A DNA stretch of 64,000 nucleotides from NCBI GenBank assembly GCA_020744425.1, contig JAGMUV010000012.1, positions 186,001-250,000 on the forward strand, read 5' to 3'. Both the position numbers and the translations under genes were made by a program. The DNA is from Dactylonectria macrodidyma. Lineage: Eukaryota > Ascomycota > Sordariomycetes > Hypocreales > Nectriaceae. Of this stretch, positions 12,901 to 22,554 are shown piece by piece (the first letter of the stretch is position 1; each line of letters begins with the position of its first letter). A model generated the notes under the pieces. That model was not told where the DNA came from. It ran no database searches and was given only the letters and a program-made list of their open reading frames with translations.

Positions 12901-13150
12901 AAACGGACAAGATACGAGCCAACTTATTCCGCAAAATCACGAAAATCGTAAGTTGAATTACGAATACTGCTGATGCACTCGACACGGCAGTGAGGAAACT
13001 GATAACGCCAATTCCTTCTCCTCTTTGTGCAGAGCCAGCCTGTTTATTATTGACTAAAGTTGGAGACGATGCATCTGTCAATGAGGTCGTAGTGGTGGAC
13101 ATAGAGGCAATGATAACTGATGCAGCGTTGTTTACTGTCTCTGGAAGCAT
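9924..13150 (-). CDS. OSCA/CSC1 (DUF221) family calcium-permeable channel, 1057 aa
   Basis: Exons 13150-12909 and 12855-9924, with intron 12856-12908 (GTCCGT...TCTAG); the join restores the family-typical KPKTYLVPERQR after the first membrane segment. Layout: a short N-terminus, a first membrane helix (residues ~50-75), two more helices (YLNTLVVIFIPICSVF and HLLLAILVVIWVCVVFFLEL), a long cytosolic domain (~200-590) with RNA-recognition-like strands (SAFIQFNNQVAAHMACQS), then a C-terminal bundle of about seven helices including the pore region. Family members are plasma-membrane, stretch- or osmotically gated cation channels (yeast Csc1/Rsn1/Phm7 relatives). A cytosolic tail of about 140 residues ends in acidic residues. 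Length and order are normal for an intact gene. Confidence 0.92.
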
Positions 13151-13403
13151 GGAGTTGTTGTTTTCATATCCTTGTTCAAAATCGATACGCGTTTGTATTT
13201 GTCAACGGAACTGCTTTCACTTTTGCGAGATCGATGGAAAGATAGATCTTGGGAGAAAAAAAAAGACTTGTGGGTCTGGATTTGAAGGGCCAAGGAAGTT
13301 ATATTTCTATTCAAAGAAGAGAAAGTGGACTCTTACCCTAGCTAATGTGTAATATATCAATTTTTTGACAACATTTCCACCTCTGAACTGACAATATGCA
13401 TCA

Positions 13404-14003
13404 CTACATGAATGTTCCATATCTCACTTGTCTATTTTCAAGCATATCCCATGTCGGTATCTCTCCTGCATTACAGGTTGCTTGTACAGACCATCTATTG
13501 GCATTCTTTTTCAGATTGGCGAACCATTCAGCTGCCTTTTCAAGAGACTCCCAGTCTCTGACAGATGTGCCAAGGGCAATATTATCTTCCATGACTGCGC
13601 GTAGAGCCTCTTTAGCCCAGTTCTTGTTATTCAGTCCCTCAATATCTGGCTGATATAGCTGCAAAATAGACAAGAGTCGAGTTTTGCTTCTCACTTTACC
13701 AACCACAATGCGAACCAGAGGAGTAGAATTTAATGTCAAAGGCCTATCCAATTCTAGGTGTGACCATACCGACTGGTCGCGATTCTCCTCGCCATTCTTC
13801 CTCTTCCTATTTGTGGTAAACAATTTGTTGTTACTCCTGGTGAACTGAACTTTAGGTGCAATCACAAAGTCCCAGGTGTACCTGATTTATGTCAGAATTT
13901 CCGAGTGTCAACTCATAGGCTGGCCGACTAACCCGTCTTCAAGCATTTCTCCATCTCCATGAGTGTACAATGCAACGCAGAGCCGGAGTTTATTACGGGT
14001 CAT
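13404..14003 (-). CDS. Small DUF6914-like protein, 182 aa, 2 exons
   Basis: Exons 14003-13933 and 13881-13404 with intron 13882-13932 (GTTAGT...AATCAG). The spliced start reads MTRNKLRLCVALYTHGDGEM and continues into GYTWDFVIAPK. This matches the pattern I associate with the fungal DUF6914 family: an LxVALY opening, an aromatic-W-x-hydrophobic-PK motif, a middle with LVRIVVGKV, and NKNWAKEALRAVMED near the Trp-Ala-Leu motif. Function is unknown; the family is multi-copy in Aspergillus-like genomes. It is adjacent to, and divergent from, the MITE and chromodomain gene. The family name is from memory and should be checked; the gene model itself is solid. Confidence 0.65.
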
Positions 14004-14504
14004 ATTCACAACATGTAAAAGATAGAGATACTGTACAGTAGTCGTCCTTGTTTGAATAAAGATTCAATACTGGTTAGACATGCAGAAGAACAATGATTGC
14101 CTCTTTATGCCAGTGATGAGTATACCAGGAAAGGATGATTGAATCGCAGGCTTGTCTTATGACAGGTGAAGCCTTGGGATCCAAACACGCGATCTGATCT
14201 GGTTTGCCAGAGACTCCCAGTGTCACGACAGGCTAGATGTACTGACACACGTCAATTTAAAAACTCCACGCCAAAGGCCCCTAAAGTCTTGTCCATTTTC
14301 GTGCAAGAGTGTAATAACCATATTCTTACGTCATTGGTCATGATAAAACCTAACACTCTAGAACTATTTCGTCCTAAAATGAGCATTTTTAAAACGCACT
14401 TTTGATATTAAAAAATAGGCTCCAGATCTGGCCTAACCACTTTATGTTGGGTAAGTGTTGGATTATGTACAGTATTGGATTATGTATTGGATTAATCCCA
14501 GCTA
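14004..14504. other. Intergenic, no supported gene
   Basis: Short ORFs only. A repeated GGATTATGTA phrase occurs at 14459-14490. Nothing else is recognised. Confidence 0.4.
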
Positions 14505-14686
14505 CAGTAACGACCGCGAAAAGTGTCCGCCTGTTGCATGTTGAATGTGATTTTCCGCACGGACCACCTTTCCTTATGCTAAGAAGTACGTACAAGGGAC
14601 CAGAATTGGTCCCTACCCTATATGTGGTCCGTGCGGGGAACCAAATTCAACATGTAACTGGCGGACACTCTTCGCTGTCGTTACTG
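14505..14686. mobile_element. 182-bp MITE, Tc1/mariner type
   Basis: Imperfect palindrome. The left arm starts CAGTAACGACCGCGAAAAGT; the reverse complement of the right arm starts CAGTAACGACAGCGAAGAGT, and the similarity runs about 70 bp each side up to GTCCGTGCGG. TA dinucleotides flank both ends (14503-14504 and 14687-14688), as expected for Tc1/mariner insertion. It has no coding capacity, so it would depend on a transposase elsewhere. A related end occurs at 50129. Confidence 0.85.
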
Positions 14687-14880
14687 TATAGCAATAAGCG
14701 GGTAACCTGAACTTTTGGCGTATTGTGGAGGGGTGTGGTTCAGGCATGAACCACCAGGGGTAAGGCTCCCATACATATATTCCTTCTCTTCTTGACACTG
14801 GGCGTGCCTAGACTCCTCTCAACTCACCACAACCACTTTATATTACTTTGTCCCCGACTCAGAGCTGCCAACCCCCTTGC

Positions 14881-15570
14881 ATGCAGTACGGCATTGCTTC
14901 AATGGCATCCACTATTGACTACACTGATGGTGGCCAGTACTGGCCTGTTGATGAACTACTCGCCCAGGGCGAGGTAAACGGCAAGATTCACTTTCTCGTT
15001 CAATGGTCAGATTGCTCTCTTACGCAGGCGTCGTGGGAACCACGAGAACACATTACCCGAGACCTTTTAGTCTCTTGGAATGAGACCGCGCAATACGACA
15101 GTCATGGAAGGAAGTCTAATCTTAAAATCGGAGCCTGGAAAAAAGCTGTCATCAAATCGTACCTGGAGGACGCAATTCGCAGCGTAATGCTCGACCAGAC
15201 ATTGCTCCGACGAAATCTTAAAACCTGTCTCGCGCAGCTCCGCGATAAGCCTAAAGGAGAGGGCAAAGACGAAGAAATGGCCACCAAAGTACTTCAACTA
15301 CTTTCAAAAGCGCTATTACAAAGCAATTCCAGAAACAGTCATGTATTGGAGAATCGGTTAACCGAAATTGCTGAGTTTTGGGACGCGCATGTCCAGGAGA
15401 GCGTCAACTTCCAGCCCCACATCATGAAGCATTTCAAGGCAAATCCAGGAGGCTGGTTACGCCGTGAGCGAGAAATACTTCGGACCGATCAGCAATTACG
15501 CGCCCACAAGGACGACGGAAAAGACATGATACGTTTCGAAGTCCAGACAGAAGATATCTACAGTCACTAA
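14881..15570 (+). CDS. Single-chromodomain protein, 229 aa
   Basis: First ATG 14881, no intron needed. Residues about 18-65 form a chromodomain: YWPVDELLAQGEVNG, KIHFLVQWSDCSLTQASWEP, then a helix HITRDLLVSWNE. The aromatic positions that bind methyl-lysine are present (Y/W at the start, W of the VQW motif, W of the SWEP motif). The rest is helical and charged, with no integrase or reverse transcriptase remnant, so it looks like a free-standing chromatin reader or a domesticated transposon tail. Family chromodomains bind methylated histone H3. The MITE lies 195 bp upstream. Confidence 0.8.
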   Translation: MQYGIASMASTIDYTDGGQYWPVDELLAQGEVNGKIHFLVQWSDCSLTQASWEPREHITRDLLVSWNETAQYDSHGRKSNLKIGAWKKAVIKSYLEDAIRSVMLDQTLLRRNLKTCLAQLRDKPKGEGKDEEMATKVLQLLSKALLQSNSRNSHVLENRLTEIAEFWDAHVQESVNFQPHIMKHFKANPGGWLRREREILRTDQQLRAHKDDGKDMIRFEVQTEDIYSH

Positions 15571-15683
15571 AAGGGTTTCCTGGAATTATTTAGATTGCAA
15601 GGACATGATCTAATTTCCTAGCCTTAATCTTTCAATACACATCATTGTAAAAATTCCACCGCTGCAGAGGTTCCCTAAACCCA

Positions 15684-16481
15684 TCAGTCGCGGCTTTTTT
15701 GTCTCAGTATAGAAACCGTGCCGTAGATCAAATAGGCCCCGCCGCAAAAAAGCAGTGCAGTCCCAGCTTTAAATACAATGGCAACGGTGGCCGCGTCTGA
15801 TATTAACCCGGTAGGAATAGGGATTAGTTTTATGGTTGCATTTGCTAGCAGAGAACTAATTGAATTAATTGACAACTAGCATGGAGTTCAGGAGTGCACT
15901 CACAACAGGATGCGAAACACCAGCCAGAGGAAGCTTTGTCTGCAGAGCCACCACAGCCACGATAGCATGGCTACCATAATAAGACACGCAAATGAGTCAG
16001 CACAGGGGAAGGGCCAGTTTGTTACAACTCTAAGAACAGGCTTTACGACAATCGCAGCTTGCCTCAGGACATAGAAATTTCGTAAGTGTGTATAGGCCAG
16101 AGGTAACAACGCCTGGGCGGCTATCAGGAGCCATGACACTGTACTCGCAGCGAAGGAGCGAGCTCGGGTAAGACTTTGCGCATCCTCGAGAAGCATTTCT
16201 TGGTATTTGTCGATCAATCGCTGAAACTTCGACTCTTCTTCAGTCTGAAAGCTAGAGGCTTGGTCACCTTGACTTTGGTTGTTAGTGGATTTCATATTGC
16301 TGTTAATCGGGAGTGCTTTGTTGCGATATTCAAACATTAAATACATCATCATTAAAAGCAAAAAGTAGACTATATCCATGGCCATGTGAACATCCACCAA
16401 GTTGAATGGTAGGATATGGATACTTCTTGGGATTCCATGACCAATATTGTTCTCGGGTTGGGTCTGAATGGGCCGTGGCAT
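15684..16481 (-). CDS. Small multi-pass membrane protein, 249 aa, 2 exons
   Basis: Exons 16481-15904 and 15855-15684; intron 15856-15903 (GTGAGT...AATTAG) joins FRIL to FSLLANATIK in frame. Four hydrophobic segments are visible: MDIVYFLLLMMMYLMF, VSWLLIAAQALLPLAY, ACLIMVAMLSWLWWLC running into LWLVFRILFSLL, and AGTALLFCGGAYLIYG. A charged loop (residues ~60-110) may be coiled. No family is recognised. The C-terminus is basic (RQKSRD), probably cytosolic. Confidence 0.6.
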
Positions 16482-16839
16482 GCTTAATAGACACAATCCT
16501 GCCAAAATTAGATTTAGATCTCTTCAAAGCTCTTATTTCAAAGGAAAGACGCACTCTAAGCTTTTTGCTCTGTACGTACTGCATTTATAATCCAGGACGG
16601 AAAGCGAAGCGTGTCGTCTGCTCAGCTTAACATCTGCCAATTACGTTCTGGAGGCGTTCTAGCTGTGTGACGAGTCCATCCAGGCTTGGCACAGCTTGAC
16701 TGGCTGACAAGCACTACCAGGATCACCATACATGATCAATATTAACAAAAGTCACAACAGTACTCAAAGAATAGGATAATCAATGAACCAAGCGTGTAAA
16801 CTGCAATACTAGGTCCAAAATCGCATACAGAATTTAACT

Positions 16840-17472
16840 TTAGTACTTAAGATAGTTAGGGTCTATTGAGTCTTGTTTCCCATCCACCAGAGAGGACTCC
16901 ATCACCTTCTTAATCTCGGCTTTCACCTCGCGGACAAAAGTAGGTAATCTGGGTTTAAGTATTCAAATCAACAAACCCCGATCTAAAAACCACCGCATGA
17001 TTACTTACGCTTCCTTAATCTTTAGTAACCTAATTATCATTGTAAGGAAGATTGAAGGTTAAGCTGGGATTTGAAACTTACTCCTCTTTGAGTAATAGAT
17101 ACCTGTCCATTATATTCATTAACCATCAGATTTCAGCAGGCCTAGGTCCACATACGTGTCATGTTGTTGCTTGAGCTGTTGATTTAGTCTATGTCTCATT
17201 ATTATCAGCACAGCCTAACTTATCGAGGTAGAAACCCACAAATCTAGTTGAGTTTCGTTATGTTTAAGTCGATATAGCGGGTCATTTTGGGTCCGTTCAA
17301 TAGTAGCACTGATATTGGTTAGAAGAGCAGCAGATATCGCAAATTAAATTTCATACCTCATGGAATCAGTCTCCAGTCTTGTAGGCCAAGTTGGGTCACT
17401 CCAACCGCCGGGTCGCCGTGGCCGCACTAGCAGTATTCTCCGTCGGGTCTTGCCACGTTCCTGGTCAGCCAT
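16840..17472 (-). CDS. Micro-exon coiled-coil protein, 122 aa, 6 exons
   Basis: Found only by splicing: exons 17472-17357 (116 nt), 17308-17240 (69), 17188-17156 (33), 17102-17082 (21), 17029-17009 (21) and 16948-16840 (109). All five introns (48-60 bp) have GT...AG ends, mostly GTATGA/GTAAGT/GTATGT donors, and all lie after the second base of a codon. The exons sum to 369 nt. The basic N-terminus (GKTRRRILLVRPRR) is followed by a helical run assembled from the short exons (LLNQQLKQQHD, LLKEELLKIKE) and VREVKAEIKKVMESS. No family is recognised. The two 21-nt exons each add seven residues, the length of one heptad. No single-exon ORF exists here, so ordinary ORF scans miss it. Confidence 0.65.
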
Positions 17473-17723
17473 AATTAAAAACTTGCGTAAAGAAACTCCA
17501 GGAAGAATTTCCAAATGCTAATATTTATCCAAAAGCATCCCCGAAATAAAAAACGTCCACAAACGTCCTCTGTGAGAACGGCCATATAGCTCACTTTTTG
17601 AATAAAGCATCTGAGCCCGGACCGTTTTTGGCTCCGTAATGCCACTTAAAGTGGTTCTGTGAGTACCAACCGTTTATGGCACCAGAAGATAAAGATACAA
17701 CCATGTCCCTGCTCACATTCAGG
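17473..17723. promoter_or_regulatory. Upstream region of the micro-exon gene
   Basis: Intergenic DNA before the TACGTA repeat array. No element is recognised. Confidence 0.3.
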
Positions 17724-18100
17724 CCTTATCCTTGCCCTTACGTATTTTACGTAAATGTTATTGGGTCTTTGCGGGCCACTGCCTCTCGGAGGCAAGGCTA
17801 AAGTGGACTCTGTGGGCATTGACCATTTATAGCGCCACCAATGAAGACACAACCACCCCTGCTCACGCTGAGACCATATCCTTGGACTTACGTATTTTAC
17901 GTAAGTGTCATCCCTGCCCTTACGTATTTTACGAAAGTGCCATCCCTGCCCTTACGTACAATACGAAAGTGCCATCCCTGCCCTTACGTGCAATACGTAA
18001 GTGCCATCAGGTCTGTTGCACGTGCCAAGAAACTGACCCTGCTCACATTAGACGACTAAACAAGCAGTATCCTTGCACTTACGTATTTCACAAAAACGTT
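17724..18100. repeat. Palindromic TACGTA minisatellite
   Basis: Six copies of a unit of the form CCTTGCC + CTTACGTATTTTACGTAAG + TGCCAT. Three are in exact 32-bp tandem (17911-18006), with outlying copies near 17727, 17880 and 18066. Each unit contains an inner palindrome with two TACGTA half-sites. Variants keep the outer arms (TTACGTACAATACGAAAG). Confidence 0.8.
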
Positions 18101-18254
18101 ATCGGATCTGTCGCAGGTCGTCAAGAAATTGACTGACACGCCGGACCAACATCGCCTACATACCCAGCTATAAGAGACTGGAAGTGAATTATATAGAATT
18201 TAAAGGATATTGAGAGTTACAGTATCATACGTACCATTCTATCAGTTTATCAAA

Positions 18255-18970
18255 ATGTCTTATTTTCCACAAACCACCCGCGCTACGATCGGCAGACGGG
18301 CACCACAAACCCAACGAAGATATGGAAATGGGCCAGAATCTATGTTGCTGAACTCGCATCCTTCCAGGCGTATCCAATCTACTATGCCAACTACTTCCGC
18401 CCCAGAACCAGAGCAATATCAACCTCAAGATGACAAGTTCGATATCGATATGAGTAGCGTTATGTGAGTTATCCTCGCTGATTGAGCGGCATGGGAACTG
18501 ATCCTGAAAAGGGCGACTGAGGGAGAGATGCATCGACAATTGATGGCTAAGGTGGACAGGATGGGCGAGAAAATAGACTTGTTCGTCAGACAGAAGTTCT
18601 ATACATGAACCAGGTTTTCCTAATATGGTGAACTATAGAGCGCGTCAACAGGCATCGAAGAATGAGCAGAGGTATGTAAGTCCACTGTAATTAAATATAT
18701 TTTGCTGACCAATATGGAATTAGCCTACAAAGTATAATGCAAGAGTAAGTCCCGGTGTTAAGCTTATAATGATGGTGTCTAACGTGGTACTTTAGAATTC
18801 ACTCGTCAGTAACTGTGGCTCCATAGGATCTATAAGCCATGCTAATCCCGAACACTAGCTTTGTAGCGAGTTCTAAGCATCTTATCGAAGAAGTTAATAA
18901 CTTGGTAAGCATGGCGCAGGTTGTGGAGGAGGAGGAGCCGCCGAGCATGGAAACTTTTAATATGCCATAA
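18255..18970 (+). CDS. Micro-exon coiled-coil protein, 155 aa, 6 exons
   Basis: Exons 18255-18463 (209 nt), 18512-18595 (84), 18639-18671 (33), 18724-18744 (21), 18796-18804 (9) and 18859-18970 (112). Total 468 nt, in frame, and every intron follows the second codon base. Donors include GTGAGT, GTATGT, GTAAGT and GTCAGT; the last intron has a GCTAAT branch-like site. The N-terminus is Ser/Thr/Pro-rich and disordered; from residue ~70 it is helical (MHRQLMAKVDRMGEKIDLF, then LIEEVNNLVSMAQVVEEEE). If the 9-nt exon is read through, translation stops at 18826 (125 aa). It shares the 33-nt and 21-nt exons and the intron phase with the gene at 16840-17472, which suggests a family. Function unknown. 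Confidence 0.55.
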
Positions 18971-19452
18971 CAAAGAGATGATGTCGCATTTCGAGCACTG
19001 GCAAAAGGGAATGCACAGTCTGCTAGTACGTAATGCAAACACTATATGTATACTGAATGTGATATCCCTTGTCTCCCGATTAGCGATTGTTGCGTGAGGT
19101 GATCTGAAAAATAGTGGTGTCCAGAGGTAGACTGTGGCTGCTTTATCTGTGCCGCCTATGTGCATATTATGCCTAGTCTGACTTGCGGGGGTTCCAGGCT
19201 CATAGAGTTTGAGATGAAAGGGATCTGTATAGAAACAATAGATAGCTGAAGATGCAATAGATAAATAGTTGATGCACGTCTCTTATACTACGGGTAATCT
19301 TTCGTTAGGATGTCTTGAGCTTCATTATCAAAAGTTGAATTGAGTCTATTTTTCTTCCATTACCACTCCTGCACCGTAATACAGACGAACCTTAAGAAGT
19401 AGTAATATAAAGTCACATAGTATAACGCGGAGAACTAGCCTCAACTCATTAA
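18971..19452. other. Intergenic, convergent 3' ends
   Basis: No supported gene. Short antisense ORFs at 18799-19165 overlap the end of the micro-exon gene and look like shadows. Confidence 0.4.
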
Positions 19453-20588
19453 TTAATGTGGGGTGAAATGATAATTTCGCTGAGCTGTATACTGTGCGGA
19501 GACTATTACATTCCATAAGCTTTCGAGTTTCCAGCATCTATTCTCTGTCCAAATCGATTGTATAAAGTCGTGCTGACAGGAATGAGATTAGCCGGTTGTC
19601 CTCAGTTTGCAGAACGCTCGACTAACCTTTCGGAGTTTTGTAGCCGATGTTGCCAACGGAATATCTGATACAAATTGAATAATTAACTGGGCATAATCAC
19701 CCCAATGGCTGGGGTCAGCTACCCCAATGGCTCCATCGTCCGGTTTGTACTTCTGCATCATTTGCATAGTTACCAGTCCAAAATCGTGTATATCTTTACT
19801 TCTCCTCGCGATTGACGTACTTTGATAGGCTTCCTGTTGTCCTAGTACCCTGATTAGATATTTAATAAATGGAAACAAAAGCACTCTCACTCACCTAACT
19901 TCACAAGACCACTTTTGTTTACCAGAATATTTTCACAATCTAAAAGTCCATGACTAATACCTTCGGTTTCCAAGTATACTAAGGCATCCAAAATCTGCCA
20001 CCTCAGTATGCGGATTTAAAAATCAAATAGAACACCTACCTGGCCTAAAACTGTAGCAAGCTGCTGCGAACTAGGGTAGGCAGCAGACATCACAAGGTGC
20101 GATAGGGCAAGGTCCATTTGCTCGAAAACGACGTAAGTGAATTTATCAGTTACAAATGCTTCTAGGGCAAAGTAAATATTCGTATGCCGAAGCTTTTGCA
20201 ATTTGGCAAGCGCATCTGTCGTTGCTTTTTCCTTAGGGATCTTCCGCAATCCTACAGGTTCAGGTGACGATCGTCCTTTCGCAATAATCACACTCCCACC
20301 CAGATCAAGGGCTTTTATCGATGATTTTGTATAGTATTTCCATGGAGATTCTGCCCGTACCGGCAGCGGAATTCCAGAAAATTTGCCCTGTGTGGGTGCA
20401 TTGTTTCCTGCGCCATCTGAATGATAAGCCTGGATTTGCTGATGCTGATCTTTGCTTAACTTATTTGGCTTATTTGGCCCTTTTGAGTTAGCATTCCCTT
20501 TTGAAATAGCAACATGTACTTTCGAGGCCTCTGTGACCTCTTTTCCGCCGAAACCTAACTGAGTTAGGCGCTTGTGGTCTGAGTTCAT
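19453..20588 (-). CDS. Pseudokinase, 331 aa, 4 exons
   Basis: Exons 20588-20040, 19994-19891, 19849-19627 and 19572-19453; introns of 45, 41 and 54 bp; 996 nt in frame. A disordered N-terminus (~1-80) precedes a kinase-like fold: a strand pair with a possible ATP-site Lys (VGLRKIP), TNIYFALEAFVTDKFTYVVF (hinge), a catalytic loop reading HGLLDCENIL where HRDLKxxN is expected, VKLGEV in place of DFG, then DIHDFGLVTMQMM (the DxWSxG helix) and a C-terminal LRKHDFIQ. The HRD Arg and Asp are replaced while the Asn is kept, and the DFG motif is gone, so phosphotransfer is not expected. It is related in plan to the kinase-like gene at 2430-3218. Confidence 0.75.
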
Positions 20589-21105
20589 TATTTCCAGAGT
20601 CTGTGAGAAACAGAATTGAGAGGAGAGACCCTACTTATAACCCTTGGGGGGAGCGAAATATTCCAGAGCTGCCAGTAATGGAATAAGGAACGGAAGTGGA
20701 CCTTAGCGCTGACACTTGTTGACTGACAAAGCTCAAAATTGAGTTTGCATATGTGCTTCCCGAGGCATGCGCCTAAAGTAAAGTCAAAGTCTGTGTCCGC
20801 ATTCCGGTATCCATGAGTTTTTCGTGGGTTGGTGTAGGCTAGTGTGGCTTCGTACGGTGTGCAGTCAAAGCACGCGCTGCTTCAGCACTCCGTTAACATC
20901 CGTCGTTGGGAACCCGAAAGGGAGAACCAGGCTAATACCTTGCCGCTATGGGATATGCACGCAAAGGAATGCTGGCGGTGTGACAAATGGTAGATAAATT
21001 TGGCTAAAATTTGTCCGATGACTCTTCTTCATAATTATTTTACATTTCAGCTCTCAGGCGTTGCCCTCCACTGAGGGTAGAGCCAGTTCTGAACCATTAG
21101 ACTGA
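20589..21105. other. Intergenic, no supported gene
   Basis: Moderate GC and no convincing ORF or repeat. Confidence 0.4.
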
Positions 21106-21590
21106 ATGGCTTACCAGAGCAAGAAAACGGAGAAGCGGCGGCCTTGCGGTCCTTCCACTCACAGGAAATACTTGGTTACACCTTCTCCACCACCCACCCG
21201 AAACATGAGGTTCAGTCCTCAGCGCGCCCACTCCGCCCCAACAAAAGGTCTCAAACCCACGAAATATGGCCGGGTCGGATCAAGGAGGCAAGCAAACTAG
21301 TGGGCGTATCTAAATCGCTCTTACTAGCTGTTTCCGAAGACATCATTCTACACATACTAGGTTTCTTGGACACATTTAGGTTACAGGGGCTCTACAAAGA
21401 CCTCTATGGACCGGTGCCTCTGCACCGCAAGCGCTACGCCGCTGGCCGATTTCTACTCCCTGAGGCCGGCGCTAGGCCCGATGTCCCCATCGTCCCCGTC
21501 ATCCGGCCACCCGCTGACTTCGCCGCATCTGTGCGCTTCTGGGTCCTGTCTCTCCCCGGTCGTCATTCATCATTTGTTCTGATACATTAA
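21106..21590 (+). CDS. Uncertain coding region, possible F-box-like remnant
   Basis: Two overlapping frames (21106-21300 and 21144-21590). The second contains VSEDIILHILGFLDTF, which loosely resembles an F-box start, after a basic disordered stretch. No clean splice model was found. It could be a decayed gene or chance. Confidence 0.2.
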
Positions 21591-21772
21591 GACACATGTT
21601 CCTCATAAGTGTGCTGATGACCGGTAACTGAATACTATAGCTCGCTTTGGGCCTGGACGACTTTCATTAAGATACTATGATTTTGTTCTATTGGAATTCA
21701 GGTTGACTTTCCTAATTATGCTACATCCCGGTGTTGAAAGAAACAAACTCGAAGAGAAGGAGACTCAGGAGC

Positions 21773-22432
21773 CTACGGCGCTGTAACCTTCGTACCAGTA
21801 CCATATTGGATGTTCTCAATATTGAGGCCAAGTTCGTTCTGAGAGCCAAGGCCACTGGGGCATGTTGGCTGGTTACTGGTAGCAAGATCAAGCGAGCAAA
21901 GCTCATCAATGCCCAATTTGCAGATCGGATCATAAATATTATAAAGTAGAAAGTTCTGAGAAACCCAGCTAGTCGGTTTGGCAACGCAGGAAGCGACATA
22001 GTCCATACTAGTTGCAGCTGAAAGAGGCAGTTTACCATCATCTAATAGGCACTTGCAATTACTGGGGTGGACGGTTTTATACTCCATGTCGATGCCACCA
22101 CCTTGCTGAGGGTCATCCATGGCCGACTTACCAAAGCCAAGATAGTTCCAAGCATCGTATGAGATATCGTAAGCTCCCTCAGATGTATCAATACGAAGCA
22201 AGTATACCTCACGGTCTTTATATTTGACTTGAACACAGATATCATCACAACTGACAGGACGAGGCCAATAGGCGACGCGATTGGTGTTTATCTTGCAGCC
22301 CAAGACCCCAACAGACGAGGAATACTGCTCATGCGGAGTCATTTTGGCAGAACTGGAGTGGTGGGTTCTAGCTGAGACCAGAGCAGCAGATGCAGCCATT
22401 ATGAGAAGAACGAAGAACATTTTCTTGCCCAT
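21773..22432 (-). CDS. Secreted cysteine-rich protein, 219 aa
   Basis: ATG at 22432 (the open frame extends upstream from a GTG). The signal peptide is MGKKMFFVLLIMAASAALVS. The mature part has paired cysteines and strongly patterned motifs: VGVLGCKINTNRVAYWPRPV, CDDICVQV, SEGAYDISYDAWNYLGFG, GGGIDMEY, NCKCLLDDGKLPLSA, DELCSLDL and SNQPTCPSG. I read this as a conserved fungal secreted domain, possibly a double-psi beta-barrel-like fold, but I cannot name the family with confidence. Intronless. Likely an extracellular protein of unknown role. Confidence 0.7.
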   Translation of the reverse strand: MGKKMFFVLLIMAASAALVSARTHHSSSAKMTPHEQYSSSVGVLGCKINTNRVAYWPRPVSCDDICVQVKYKDREVYLLRIDTSEGAYDISYDAWNYLGFGKSAMDDPQQGGGIDMEYKTVHPSNCKCLLDDGKLPLSAATSMDYVASCVAKPTSWVSQNFLLYNIYDPICKLGIDELCSLDLATSNQPTCPSGLGSQNELGLNIENIQYGTGTKVTAP

Positions 22433-22554
22433 AGATTGCAAATGCAAAGCCACCGAGCGCGAATGGGGGCGAACAGGGGAATATTTATACGAGTCGAAGC
22501 TTGGAATCTGAGTCCATTTTAGGCTGGCTGTCCATTTCCAGCTTCCATGTTAGA

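Noticed and set aside
17646..18136. Overlapping ORFs of 68-134 aa in the TACGTA array
   Set aside because: They are translations of a tandem repeat in shifting frames and have no start context or domain.
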